Shown: positions 44,536 through 52,900 of the stretch, piece after piece
Layout of the letters: each line of letters opens with the position of its first letter
How positions within the stretch are numbered: the first letter of the stretch is position 1
Source of the DNA: Mucilaginibacter pineti
Lineage (GTDB): Bacteria; Bacteroidota; Bacteroidia; Sphingobacteriales; Sphingobacteriaceae
DNA: 64,000 nucleotides
Assembly (NCBI RefSeq): GCF_900101875.1
Contig: NZ_FNAI01000010.1
Span: forward strand, 62,001 to 126,000
Direction of reading: 5' to 3'
The notes under the pieces: generated by a model
Database searches by the model: none
Seen by the model: only the letters and a program-made list of their open reading frames with translations
Told to the model about the DNA's origin: nothing
Program-made: the position numbers and the translations under genes

Positions 44536-45318
44536 ATGAAAATGACAAAAATTCCATTGATGGCCAGCTTAATAGTTTTGCTTGCCGCCTGTACCAAAGA
44601 AACGAAGACATTGCCAACCACCCATGACAACCAGGGTCAAGTCACCGAATCACTGCGCATTAAGATGGACCAACAGGCAGCGAATCCGAAAAACCCTTTC
44701 GATTACATTGGATACTATCACAACATTGGGCTGGATTCACTCCGGCATTTTGTAAAGGCAAACAAGGATACTACCAGGGCCGGAAAATATGCTTACCTCA
44801 GCCGGTATTTTAAATTGAATTTCGGCGAGGATGTAAAGCTGGTTTATCGTCCGAAGGAAAAGCTGGCCTGCACAGATTACAAATCCATCTGGCTCAATCA
44901 AAAAGTATCACCGGCTGCGCAAGGTTACTGGAAGGCGTTAAGCGAAGTGCCGCAAACTATAAAAGACCTTAACCATTATGATGCGTATAAGCAACAGCTG
45001 ACAGCTATTGAAAGTAAGATCATGGCCGATAAATTAGGGGCTGATGAAAAGAAAAACCTGCTCATGACTGCCGCTATCCTGCGATATTCCGGTTATTATT
45101 GGATCAACGCTTTTGCAAATGGAGAGGTAGCCGAACATAGTGGAGGAAGCGGCATGGCCATGCCTGATAGTTTCCTCAGAAAGATAGGAGGTGTTATTAC
45201 CGGTATTTGTGCCGATGCGTCTGTTGTTGCTGCAGGTTATATTTCCGGTGATTATTCGATAATCGGTGACGCTATATTATGGAGTGAAGTGTGTGGTTAT
45301 TATACCGGGTGGTGGTAA
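44536..45318 (+). CDS. Lipoprotein of unknown function
   Basis: 260 residues with a lipobox (VLLAAC after MKMTKIPLMASLI) and a mature part rich in Lys and Tyr. The C-terminus has a hydrophobic glycine-rich stretch (GGVITGICADASVVAAGYISGDYSIIGDA). No known domain. It is followed by two large hairpins. Confidence 0.7.
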   Translation: MKMTKIPLMASLIVLLAACTKETKTLPTTHDNQGQVTESLRIKMDQQAANPKNPFDYIGYYHNIGLDSLRHFVKANKDTTRAGKYAYLSRYFKLNFGEDVKLVYRPKEKLACTDYKSIWLNQKVSPAAQGYWKALSEVPQTIKDLNHYDAYKQQLTAIESKIMADKLGADEKKNLLMTAAILRYSGYYWINAFANGEVAEHSGGSGMAMPDSFLRKIGGVITGICADASVVAAGYISGDYSIIGDAILWSEVCGYYTGWW

Positions 45319-45422
45319 GAAAGTAATAGGATTGGCTTAAGAGACAATCAATAAGCTCACATTTCATACCATACAAGAGGAAGGCTTATACCCTAATGGC
45401 AGAATTGCCAAAAACAAACCCG

Positions 45423-45480
45423 CTGCCCTTATCCCCGGATAACAATCTATAAAAGCATTTATCATCGGGGATAAGGGCAG
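45423..45480. repeat. Long inverted repeat after the lipoprotein gene
   Basis: CTGCCCTTATCCCCG (45423-45437) is perfectly inverted as CGGGGATAAGGGCAG (45466-45480). The loop contains GATAA / TTATC, which extends the stem with a small bulge. It could be a terminator or a processing structure; its length is more than a terminator needs. Confidence 0.65.
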
Positions 45481-45493
45481 CACCGCTTTAACG

Positions 45494-45537
45494 CGCCAAA
45501 TTCCCCCGGAGGTACGGAGGGGGATTTGGCGGTTTTT
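45494..45537 (+). terminator. Strong hairpin terminator between lipoprotein and PRTRC operon
   Basis: CGCCAAATTCCCCC (45494-45507) pairs with GGGGGATTTGGCG (45519-45531) with one bulged T, followed by TTTTT. It stops plus-strand transcription before the convergent PRTRC cassette. Confidence 0.8.
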
Positions 45538-45545
45538 AAGCCGCT

Positions 45546-46349
45546 TTACGCCACTTTTATCGCATCACTGCGCAATGTATTCAAATTAAGGAAAAAGCCC
45601 CGATTTTCGGTCATTCCGTTGCGAAAAAGCTGCCATAAGACGCTGCCGCCCATGTTAGCTAAGGTAGGATTGATAAATAAGTCCTGTTTTTCCAGCGCTT
45701 CCGCTGTTGAGCAGGAAGGCGTATTGCTTTCGGTCTTCGCCTCTTGTTCCAATAAGTCTTTATATTCATCGGTAATCATAGGCAGAACCGCCACTGGATG
45801 ATACTTTTTGGACTTGGGTTGTGCAATGGATGAAATGGTAGAAAGAATGGCCTGACCTGTAAATTTGGAATTACCGAGGTCTAACCAATACAGTGGCTTA
45901 TCCCTGTCCCCTGAATAATCTTCATGGTTGGCTTTCAAAAATGCAGCCAGATCAAAACGGGCTTGAACCGTATCAACGCAGCTTATGTACAAATTAGTCA
46001 CCGCTTCCTGTTGTATCTTATTGCCCGCTTTATAAGTAAACTTATCTTCAACCGCTTTCCAGTTTGTGCCAAGCGTGCGGTTAACATTATTTATCCTTGC
46101 AACGGATTTGCAAAGCCCGACCTCTGATTGGGCAAAAAGCTGCCGTCCGAGATTTGCTTCGGTCACTAAATCATCATCCCAAAGATTAACGTGTAATCCC
46201 GCATGTCCCAATGCTTTTAAACAATGGTTTATCCTGACGAGTTGGGTAATCATATTGCTGCCCGTTCCCCCTGCACCGATTTGGGTAACCGTAATAGGAT
46301 TGGTGGGGTTGATTAGATAATTGTCGGCAAAATGCATGGCTGTTTTCAT
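45546..46349 (-). CDS. PRTRC system ThiF family protein (E1-like)
   Basis: 267 residues with the nucleotide-binding GAGGTGS at 25-31, the acidic pair WDDDLV (57-62), NLGRQLF typical of ThiF/MoeB/E1 adenylating enzymes, and a Cys in NTPSCSTAEALEKQDLFIN (Cys213) at the place of the catalytic thiol. In PRTRC cassettes it is the E1-like partner of the ubiquitin-like protein C. It overlaps protein B by ATGA, so they are translationally coupled. Confidence 0.9.
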   Translation of the reverse strand: MKTAMHFADNYLINPTNPITVTQIGAGGTGSNMITQLVRINHCLKALGHAGLHVNLWDDDLVTEANLGRQLFAQSEVGLCKSVARINNVNRTLGTNWKAVEDKFTYKAGNKIQQEAVTNLYISCVDTVQARFDLAAFLKANHEDYSGDRDKPLYWLDLGNSKFTGQAILSTISSIAQPKSKKYHPVAVLPMITDEYKDLLEQEAKTESNTPSCSTAEALEKQDLFINPTLANMGGSVLWQLFRNGMTENRGFFLNLNTLRSDAIKVA

Positions 46350-47065
46350 CGGATTAGTTTTTTTAGGCTGTATGTGCTTTTGATTAAATTTTTCTGAGGG
46401 AACTTTTTATTGGTATCTGCAAGGCTTTTGTAAAGCTGCACGATATTGCCCTTTACAGGGCTTTCGTTGCCTATCAGGTGACTGAAACGGGAGTTAAAGA
46501 AATACCGCTGCCATGCTTCCATAAAGTCTTCGAGGCAACCGACCGCAATGATATTGATATCCACATTGCCCATACATACCAGTCCATTTTCGTGAATATT
46601 AAAAAATGGTGCGCGATATAACTGGCATTCTAAAGTTGCTTCTTTTCCATCTGCAACCGCATAGATATACAGCTTGTCTTTTCCCGCCTTCCATATCAGT
46701 GAGGGCAAGGGGTAGAGACCATCGGTAATGGTCAGGCCATCGGTGAAGAACAGGTTGACCTGTTGCGGTGGCGTTTGCCATATGACAAAGCCGTTGCTTT
46801 CAGGGCTGATATATAAAACGTTTTTTGGTAACAAGCCATTTGGCCTTAAATAATTCCTGCTCGTTTCCCCCGATATGTCCAATGCCTTTGAAAGTTGGCT
46901 GCTTTCCTCTACCGTTAATGGGTGCGCATTGATGGGGTTACCACTTTTACCAATATCATAGGCTTCCACATAGACCTCCTGACGGTCATGGTATTTCCTG
47001 CGGTAGATGAGCAAAGCGGATTGCGGGATAAAAAGTTCCCCGAAGTTTTCTGTAAGTGCGTTCAT
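46346..47065 (-). CDS. PRTRC system protein B (prokaryotic E2-like)
   Basis: 239 residues. The conserved C-terminal half has LYRAPFFNIHENGLVCMGNV, where Cys164 follows an N-x-H-E-N stretch reminiscent of the E2 active-site region; this family is classed as prokaryotic E2 family D. It overlaps the ThiF gene by ATGA and the upstream gene by 4 bp. It probably carries the activated small protein from the E1; this is inferred from family and operon. Confidence 0.87.
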   Translation of the reverse strand: MNALTENFGELFIPQSALLIYRRKYHDRQEVYVEAYDIGKSGNPINAHPLTVEESSQLSKALDISGETSRNYLRPNGLLPKNVLYISPESNGFVIWQTPPQQVNLFFTDGLTITDGLYPLPSLIWKAGKDKLYIYAVADGKEATLECQLYRAPFFNIHENGLVCMGNVDINIIAVGCLEDFMEAWQRYFFNSRFSHLIGNESPVKGNIVQLYKSLADTNKKFPQKNLIKSTYSLKKLIR

Positions 47066-48159
47066 GACCTGTTGTTTAATAAGTAAATCAAATCTTCTAA
47101 AAGCGGCAGCAGCCTTTGTTCGTAATCGAATGTTTCCACGCTGATTTTTTGGTTTTTGCCATAGATGGTAAATGCTGCGGGTTCGTCCATATCCACGGAT
47201 TCGCCCAACCTTTCATTCACCATTTGAAACAGTCCGTCAAACAATGCACCGTCACTTGTCGCCACGAACGAAACATATTGCTCTATTCGGGTAATTTGTT
47301 CATCTTCATCCTCGCATTCCATCGGGATAATATGACTGTAAATATTTGTATCAGGATAGGCTTGCCACAACTGGTAAATGTCTTGGGCAAGTTTTAAAAT
47401 TTCCCGTTCCCAATTGTTGCAGGGTCTATAGGTTTCCATGCGCTGATTGAAAGTTGAAAAGTGGCTTTCATGGCGCAGCTTTTTCCTGACGATTTCACCA
47501 TAGTGATGAACAGCCCTGATTTCGTTCAACTGGTTAGCCACGTCTTCCTGTTCATCTTCGTTGTGGTGTTCATCTGTAAGCCATTCTTCCAACATTTCGT
47601 ACTGCCACCTGATAAAGCTGCTTGGGCTGGTATAGCAGGGAATACCTGCATGGTGATAGAGGTACGCAAATACGGATAACAAGAGCTGTGCAGTCTTACG
47701 GCCTTGTTTGCCTTTAACTTTGGTCAGTATAAATAAGGGCTGTATCGGTATGTAGTAAAGCCTTTGGCGGGTGTTCATCCGCTTGCCGCTGTCGATTAAG
47801 AAAGTGCAGCCTAACAGGTGAACGTCCTTATCGGGTTCTATCCTCCGAATTTTACGCTCCGCATCCCATGCGGATAAAAGGAGGTTATAAGGATAGGCTT
47901 TTGTACTAACGTCCAGTAGCTGCATGGGGTATGCTGATTGCAGCAAAGCAAGGCTTTCAAAGTATTGTTGTTCCAACGGTTCTTTGTCGGGCAGCGCTTC
48001 GCCATCTTCGACATAAAGGGGCAAAAAAGAGTGCCTTAAAAAATCAGGGGCAGGTTTGCCGCTGCTACGCTTCGGGGTTGTTCCCTTCGGGCTGCGGCTG
48101 CATCGGGCAGTACGTTTTGCTGCTCCATGAATACGGCTATGTTCTGATATAACTTGCAT
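47062..48159 (-). CDS. PRTRC-cassette protein of unknown function, N-terminus probably frameshifted
   Basis: The open frame encodes up to 365 residues. From LRHSFLPLYVEDGEALPDKEP onward it looks like a normal soluble protein. The 40 residues before that (SRIHGAAKRTARCSRSPKGTTPKRSSG) look like a wrong-frame translation. Three bases after the PRTRC C stop, an ATG at 48212 opens another frame that runs 58 codons and stops at 48036, immediately after a T6 run. A -1 shift there joins the two into about 383 residues. Function unknown; its place between C and B says it belongs to the cassette. Confidence 0.7.
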   Translation of the reverse strand: MQVISEHSRIHGAAKRTARCSRSPKGTTPKRSSGKPAPDFLRHSFLPLYVEDGEALPDKEPLEQQYFESLALLQSAYPMQLLDVSTKAYPYNLLLSAWDAERKIRRIEPDKDVHLLGCTFLIDSGKRMNTRQRLYYIPIQPLFILTKVKGKQGRKTAQLLLSVFAYLYHHAGIPCYTSPSSFIRWQYEMLEEWLTDEHHNEDEQEDVANQLNEIRAVHHYGEIVRKKLRHESHFSTFNQRMETYRPCNNWEREILKLAQDIYQLWQAYPDTNIYSHIIPMECEDEDEQITRIEQYVSFVATSDGALFDGLFQMVNERLGESVDMDEPAAFTIYGKNQKISVETFDYEQRLLPLLEDLIYLLNNRS

Positions 48160-48212
48160 AATTGTTGGTCTTTTACGGGTTTGACAAATCCATTCTTTTT
48201 TGTTTGTTTCAT
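48036..48212 (-). other. First-frame segment of the PRTRC-cassette gene (58 codons)
   Basis: ATG at 48212 lies 3 bp after the stop of PRTRC protein C. The frame encodes MKQTKKNGFVKPVKDQQLC, then KLYQNIAVFMEQQNVLPD, and ends at TAA 48036-48038. It has better protein character than the overlapping start of the 365-codon frame. T6 at 48043-48038 directly before the stop would permit a -1 slip into the main frame. Confidence 0.6.
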
Positions 48213-48215
48213 GGC

Positions 48216-48434
48216 TTATCCTTTTGTACCGATGGTTGTTTTAAATTCATACTGCACCGTATCATCGTTGATGGTCGGCCCTTCGATGGTAGCGGCATTT
48301 AGTATCGGGTAGGTATTGGCGTAGAAATTCTGAACGGCCTGTGGGCTGAATTTGGGTTCGGGGTCTGCAAGCCTTACCTGCTGCCCTTTATCTTTAAAAA
48401 GAAATACCCGTTCTAAAGTTGTTGCGACTAACAT
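48216..48434 (-). CDS. PRTRC system protein C (ubiquitin-like)
   Basis: 72 residues, FLFKDKGQQVRLADPEPKFSPQAVQNFYANTYPILNAATIEGP, ending TTIGTKG. It matches PRTRC protein C, a family described as a prokaryotic ubiquitin-like fold. The C-terminal Gly could be the activated residue if conjugation occurs. It is followed 3 bp later by the frameshifted gene and preceded by protein E. Confidence 0.88.
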   Translation of the reverse strand: MLVATTLERVFLFKDKGQQVRLADPEPKFSPQAVQNFYANTYPILNAATIEGPTINDDTVQYEFKTTIGTKG

Positions 48435-48460
48435 GATTTTTAGTTTTAGAGGTTGATCAA

Positions 48461-48979
48461 TCAGATATTAAAAAGGCTCGGAGCAAATTTTGCGGAAAGG
48501 CTTTCCCTGCGCTGCCTGAGCATGTCGGCCTGTTCGGGGTATTCGCCTGGTTCGGGTACTTTCATCCATGCCTCGCGGTGCTTGCCTTCGGCCTCCAGTT
48601 CATCGGCCTTCTTTAAGGCTGCATCGAATTTGTTTTCTTTCTCGCTTTTTTCTTTGACCGCTTTGACCGTTTTGTTCTTTTCCATTTTGCTTTGAAGGGC
48701 GGCTTCTTCCTGCTGCTTCATATAGCTTTCCATATTGACAAATATTTGGGAGGTTGTTTGCAACGGTGCGGAGATGCTTGCAAAAAAACCTTCGTCCAGT
48801 TCTGCGGCTGTGCCTTTGAGGTTCATAGGAGGCACAATCTTTTGTGCATCATCGCCACATGCGGGGTTGTTTAAAAGAACCGTTACCCATAGCTTGTTTT
48901 CATTACTGAACCTTATGGTAATATTGATATCGCCCTGTACCTGTAAGTCGAAAAGGGCTTGAAAGAAATTCGTTTCCAT
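48461..48979 (-). CDS. PRTRC system protein E
   Basis: 172 residues. The N-terminal domain (about 1-85) has METNFFQALFDLQVQGDINITIRF and GTAAELDEGFFASISAPLQTTSQIFVNMESY, typical of PRTRC E; the rest is a Lys/Glu-rich coil ending EYPEQADMLRQRR. It lies directly upstream of protein C and follows a disrupted membrane-protein gene. Role unknown. Confidence 0.87.
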   Translation of the reverse strand: METNFFQALFDLQVQGDINITIRFSNENKLWVTVLLNNPACGDDAQKIVPPMNLKGTAAELDEGFFASISAPLQTTSQIFVNMESYMKQQEEAALQSKMEKNKTVKAVKEKSEKENKFDAALKKADELEAEGKHREAWMKVPEPGEYPEQADMLRQRRESLSAKFAPSLFNI

Positions 48980-48983
48980 GTTC

Positions 48984-49274
48984 TTATTTTTTAGGATGAT
49001 TAATAATTGTTGGGAGTGTTTTATCGGGTTGGCTGTTGTAACCTTTTATGGCGAGGCATAAGCCAACTATTAGCAGGATGATACCTATAAACTTCACTAG
49101 CTTTTCAAAAAGCGTTGTAATGACCGCTGTCCCATAACTGTTATAATACTGCAAGCCTCCAATGCCCCTGCGGTTAAACCTGCGCCTTCCTACAAACTAG
49201 CAAAGCAGGAAGCCTATCCCAATAGCGACAATGCCGTGTGTAAATGTTGCTGTGGTATGCTGTATGATTTCCAT
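48984..49274 (-). pseudogene. Small two-helix membrane protein gene with internal TAG
   Basis: Frame from ATG 49274: hydrophobic start THGIVAIGIGFLLC, then TAG at 49199-49197, then in the same frame FVGRRRFNRRGIGGLQYYNS, TM2 KFIGIILLIVGLCLAIKGY and a stop at 48984. The pattern GFLLC-(x)-FVGRRRFNRRGIGG is that of a small membrane protein found in Bacteroidota element backbones. The single in-frame TAG makes it a pseudogene, or a readthrough case. It ends 4 bp before protein E. Confidence 0.6.
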
Positions 49275-49299
49275 GTTTATTGATTTTAAATGAGTGTAA

Positions 49300-49842
49300 T
49301 TAACTTGCCAAAGTTTCCAAGTGGTTTGCGGTTTGGCCATCCTTTGTGAAATAGTATTCATTGGCTATAATGGTATATGTTATGGCGGCCTCACTGGTGA
49401 GGTAGTCGTATTCATCATCAAGAATTTTCAGGTAAGCGGATTGCATTGATTTTAAAAAGCGTTCTTCCACCTCATCAAGTGCATTATCCAAGCCCTCCAC
49501 ATCTTCAAAATCCCCGTTTGTTTCTTTCGGCCACTCGATTACTATGCTGTCCCTTTCTTCCCTGAATGCGGATGCTATTTGGTAGGTAGTGGTTTTTTCG
49601 CCATGACCTGCAATGACTAGGGATGCGCATTTGATGGCATCGGCCATAAAGTCCGCATTGCAATACTTTCCCCTGCCTAATTCAAAGCCAGTGATTTTAA
49701 GCCCCGCATTTTCCGCATCCCCGTAAGTGCCTTCCCACCACCTGTCAAACACATTGATATCGTCATAAGCGGCTATGGCTTTTTCTTTACCCTCCGCTGA
49801 TAGTTCAGCGAAGGGATAAAGGTTGAGTTGTATAGTTTTCAT
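49300..49842 (-). CDS. Unknown acidic protein of the element backbone
   Basis: 180 residues, acidic and soluble: MKTIQLNLYPFAELSAEGKEKAIAAY at the start and a Trp/Asp-rich middle. No catalytic motif was recognised; the opening LYPFAELSAEGKEKAI recalls antirestriction-like or phage hypothetical proteins, but not firmly. It overlaps the next gene upstream by 4 bp. Confidence 0.68.
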   Translation of the reverse strand: MKTIQLNLYPFAELSAEGKEKAIAAYDDINVFDRWWEGTYGDAENAGLKITGFELGRGKYCNADFMADAIKCASLVIAGHGEKTTTYQIASAFREERDSIVIEWPKETNGDFEDVEGLDNALDEVEERFLKSMQSAYLKILDDEYDYLTSEAAITYTIIANEYYFTKDGQTANHLETLAS

Positions 49843-50189
49843 AATTTCCCAGTTTTAGGAGAAAGGCTTTTGACATAGGCGTTATAACGGTTAGTGATAT
49901 TTTTGCCTAATATGAACCTGTCATTGGAATAGTTATAGGATTCTTCATAAAAGAAAACCGCTTTTTTGGGAAGGTTCAGGGCATAACGATAAGTTGAATT
50001 AACCCTTAGCTCGTTCATGCAGCAATGCTCTTCCAGTAAGGCCAGTTCCTGTTCTGCGTCTCCAAGTTCCAATAATGGCAGGATGAGCTGTTCAACGATA
50101 TAACCGTGTTCAGGTGCGCTGCTGCTGTCTGCAACACAGGTGATTTGTTGGCCGTTGCTTAGTGTAACATATAGGTTTGAGCGTGTCAT
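49839..50189 (-). CDS. Unknown small protein of the element backbone
   Basis: 116 residues, beta-rich (MTRSNLYVTLSNGQQITCVADSSSAPEHGYIVEQLILPLL). Its stop overlaps the start of the 49300-49842 gene, indicating co-translation. No family was recognised. Confidence 0.65.
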   Translation of the reverse strand: MTRSNLYVTLSNGQQITCVADSSSAPEHGYIVEQLILPLLELGDAEQELALLEEHCCMNELRVNSTYRYALNLPKKAVFFYEESYNYSNDRFILGKNITNRYNAYVKSLSPKTGKL

Positions 50190-50227
50190 AGCTTTTGTTT
50201 TTGTTTGTTGTTATTCTTGATTTTTGT

Positions 50228-50659
50228 TTAAAGGCTGTTCGTATTTATGCCAATAACCTGAAAGGTTTCCTGATCGATAATGCGGCCACAGGAAGCACAC
50301 AGGTAATGGCATTCCCAAATTGAGCCAATGAGCGGTTCCATGATATTGCCTTTCGGGTCGCAGGTTTCAAAGCCATCCCTGAAAGTGTTGTTGCCACAGA
50401 TGCACTGCCAGTCGTCCATGTTTTCCTCCGTAATAAATTCGGGTACGCTTTGAGCGGTGGTTGTACCTGAACTGCTATGCTGTAGCATGACCAGTTGTCT
50501 GTAAACATCACGCCAGTACGTTGTTCTTTGGTGTTCAAAACGGATAAGGGATTCGGTGCGCTGCTCGTGCCTGTAACGTAAAAACTCCCTTACGATATTG
50601 ATGGCTTGTTCGGGGTCGGTAACTTCTATTACCTTGCCCTGCAAATCTTTGATTTTCAT
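50228..50659 (-). CDS. Unknown protein with zinc-ribbon-like cysteines
   Basis: 143 residues. The C-terminal half has CICGNNTF, ETCDPKG, WECHYLCASCGRII, so two Cys clusters that could bind zinc. The N-terminus is helical (MKIKDLQGKVIEVTDPEQAINIVREFLRY). Shadow frames overlap it and were left out. Function unknown. Confidence 0.68.
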   Translation of the reverse strand: MKIKDLQGKVIEVTDPEQAINIVREFLRYRHEQRTESLIRFEHQRTTYWRDVYRQLVMLQHSSSGTTTAQSVPEFITEENMDDWQCICGNNTFRDGFETCDPKGNIMEPLIGSIWECHYLCASCGRIIDQETFQVIGINTNSL

Positions 50660-50685
50660 AGAATGTATTTTTAAGAGTGGATGTA

Positions 50686-51060
50686 TTAAGGGTTAAAAAT
50701 GAGGTCAACGGCCTTTTGAAATTTGGGTCTTTTATCCTGCTTTGCTGCGTAGCTTGCAATGCAGTCGTTGGTAAAGAGGGCGATGTGTCCGAAGAATAAC
50801 TGGTCGCTGAAAACCTTGCTGCTTTTGACCATGTTGTAGCGGTATTTTTTGATGGCTTTCTCCGCATCTGCTGCAAGGTCAAGCCAAAACATAAAGGGCA
50901 TAAAACCGCTGTCCCATGTTTTCCGCAGTTCCGTTTCATGTTCCCTGAGATAGTTGCATTTGCTTTGGATGGCCTCTATAATATTTTCGGTTTCATCGGG
51001 GAAAAGGTCGGCCAGTAATTTGGCCTTATCGGTGTTGGTCATTTGATGTAATGCTTTCAT
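50686..51060 (-). CDS. Unknown helical protein of the element backbone
   Basis: 124 residues from ATG 51060 (MKALHQMTNTDKAKLLADLFPDETENII), with a second possible start at 51042. The frame extends upstream to 51147 into the DUF932 gene, but that part lacks protein character. No motif beyond helices with several Trp and Phe. Confidence 0.68.
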   Translation of the reverse strand: MKALHQMTNTDKAKLLADLFPDETENIIEAIQSKCNYLREHETELRKTWDSGFMPFMFWLDLAADAEKAIKKYRYNMVKSSKVFSDQLFFGHIALFTNDCIASYAAKQDKRPKFQKAVDLIFNP

Positions 51061-51109
51061 GATGGTAAGTTTTAAAGGCGGCCACCTGTACAGGCAGCCG
51101 CCTAATGGT

Positions 51110-52183
51110 TTAATTGAATTGTAAAATGCTGCTGCCTGATTTTGCAAATTCCTGACAGATGTTAAAGGCTACTTGGGTGCGGGTTGCAGCCGTTCCACCC
51201 ATGAGGATTGACTTTACTTTTGCTTCATCGTCACGGTAATTGCGTACGTTTTGGAAGTAGCCTGTTACCGAGTTGAATGCCCCGAACAGCGTGCCTTTGG
51301 TCGTTTCCAGTTGCTGCGTTTCGCTTGTCATGCCGTAGGCGAATACATCCTCACAGGCGTTCTTGTAAACGGTCGATAATTCGTCCTCTTTGCCTTGTTG
51401 CAGGAATTGCAGTGTTTCCTTGTTGGGTGACATAGCCAGTCTTATCAATTTTTTCACCTCAGCGTCTGTAATGCGTACGTTAGCCCATTGGTTAAAGATG
51501 CCGTCCATTTCTACCGATAACCTGTGGGCGATACCCATTACTTTGTGGGCTGTTTCCAGTCGTTGTTTGGCACTTTTGGTATGACGGATACGGACAACAT
51601 TGGTCATATTTCCCAATGCTGCTGCGAGGGTGTTTGCGCATACCACACGGATAGGGGTAAAAGCTGCGGTGATACTGCCGCTACCGTCATGTGCAGTAGA
51701 TAGCAGGAGATATTTTTCAATCACATCGTCCCCGTTTCCAACCCTGATATAGTCGGGCAGCTTTGCGGTGATGAATACCCGTTCACCGTTGCCGAGCGCA
51801 CCTGCGGTTTCGTATTTTACCGAACAGTTGGCACCTACGATAGCATCAAAAAAGGCGAATGCATCGGCGTTCTGTACAATCTCGTAATCCTTGCCCACTA
51901 CGCCGAGTACCGTATTGTTATCAGTGCGAAGCGTAGCGTAATAATCAGGAACGGTAATGTTTGAACTGTCTATAATTTCTCCTTCGGTGCTGATGGAGAT
52001 ACCATTGCCATGTGTGAAAAGCGGTGCTTTAATTACCTCGTAATCCAGTCCCGCGAATTGCATCGCCTCTGCAGATGTGGGATAGTCCTGTACGATTTGG
52101 CCGAGGCCATGCCAAGCGATTTCCTTTACGGAAAAGAAACTGTGCCTTCCTGTCTGCTCGTTGAAAAAAATGTTATGTGCCAT
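51110..52183 (-). CDS. DUF932 domain protein
   Basis: 357 residues, the phage/plasmid DUF932 family: AWHGLGQIVQDYPTSAEAMQFAGLDYEVIKAPL at the start, the middle TPIRVVCANTLAAALG and the end FGAFNSVTGYFQNVRN. Common on plasmids and ICEs; function unknown. It lies 48 bp after SSB on the same strand and heads the group of unknown backbone genes. Confidence 0.9.
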   Translation of the reverse strand: MAHNIFFNEQTGRHSFFSVKEIAWHGLGQIVQDYPTSAEAMQFAGLDYEVIKAPLFTHGNGISISTEGEIIDSSNITVPDYYATLRTDNNTVLGVVGKDYEIVQNADAFAFFDAIVGANCSVKYETAGALGNGERVFITAKLPDYIRVGNGDDVIEKYLLLSTAHDGSGSITAAFTPIRVVCANTLAAALGNMTNVVRIRHTKSAKQRLETAHKVMGIAHRLSVEMDGIFNQWANVRITDAEVKKLIRLAMSPNKETLQFLQQGKEDELSTVYKNACEDVFAYGMTSETQQLETTKGTLFGAFNSVTGYFQNVRNYRDDEAKVKSILMGGTAATRTQVAFNICQEFAKSGSSILQFN

Positions 52184-52231
52184 GATATTTATTTTTAAAT
52201 TTTGGTTGGAAAATGTGGTTGGGGGATGGGG

Positions 52232-52627
52232 TTAAAATGGCAGGTCGTCTGCATCTGGCCTTTCCTGATTGATGCCTTCTGTGTCCTTTCCTGCGGGCTG
52301 TTCAGTGTTGTCCTGCTTGTTGACCCATGCTAAGATTTTGATGTTGTTGGTGTTGAAATTCAGGGATGCCTGTGGCTTACCTTCTTTGTTCAACCACGCC
52401 TCTGCCGAAGCCCTTCCCGAAAGGGCTACAACGGTTCCTTTGGTGAGTATCTTGGCTACGTTCGTCCCCAACCAAAAGGCACAGCGGAAATATTCGGTGA
52501 TGGTGTTGACCTCACCTGATTTTGTTTTGTAGCGGTCGTTTACCGCAATGCTGAAATTGACTACTTCTTTGTTGTTTTTGGTTTTGCCGATGATTGCATC
52601 TGCTGTTAACCTTCCTGTGATTTCCAT
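52232..52627 (-). CDS. ssb: Single-stranded DNA-binding protein
   Basis: 131 residues: OB-fold (GRLTADAIIGKTKNNKEVVNFSIAVNDRY, EYFRCAFWLGTNVAKILTKGTVVALSGRASAEAW) and an acidic tail ending DADDLPF, the protein-interaction tip. Element-borne SSB protects the transferred strand. It is the first gene of the minus-strand group of element backbone genes; a stretch of GC-rich structured DNA lies upstream. Confidence 0.93.
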   Translation of the reverse strand: MEITGRLTADAIIGKTKNNKEVVNFSIAVNDRYKTKSGEVNTITEYFRCAFWLGTNVAKILTKGTVVALSGRASAEAWLNKEGKPQASLNFNTNNIKILAWVNKQDNTEQPAGKDTEGINQERPDADDLPF

Positions 52628-52876
52628 CTTTTTTGATTTTTTAAATGATTAATTTTTTTAAACTTTCTTTCTTTTTTTTCAACCGCCCCCCGGAGGGTTT
52701 TTTCCAATGGATGAGCGGTAAGAAAGAAGTCAAAGGAGACGTGGACGGTAAGGGGCGGATGAACCGTTAGTCCCGAAGGGTGGTCGCGCGGCAGCGCGCC
52801 ATCAAAGGTTCGTAGCCCCGGCGGCCACGTATTTTTGATGCACTTTTCGCCGCTTATCTGTTGGAGGGAAACTCGG

Positions 52877-52900
52877 AGGGCGCTTGGAACAAGTCGCCCT
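52877..52900. terminator. Hairpin in the ssb leader region
   Basis: AGGGCG-CTTG-GAA-CAAG-T-CGCCCT: a 10-bp stem with one bulge and loop GAA, then CTTTC. It lies 250 bp upstream of ssb and is either a terminator or an attenuator. Confidence 0.5.
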
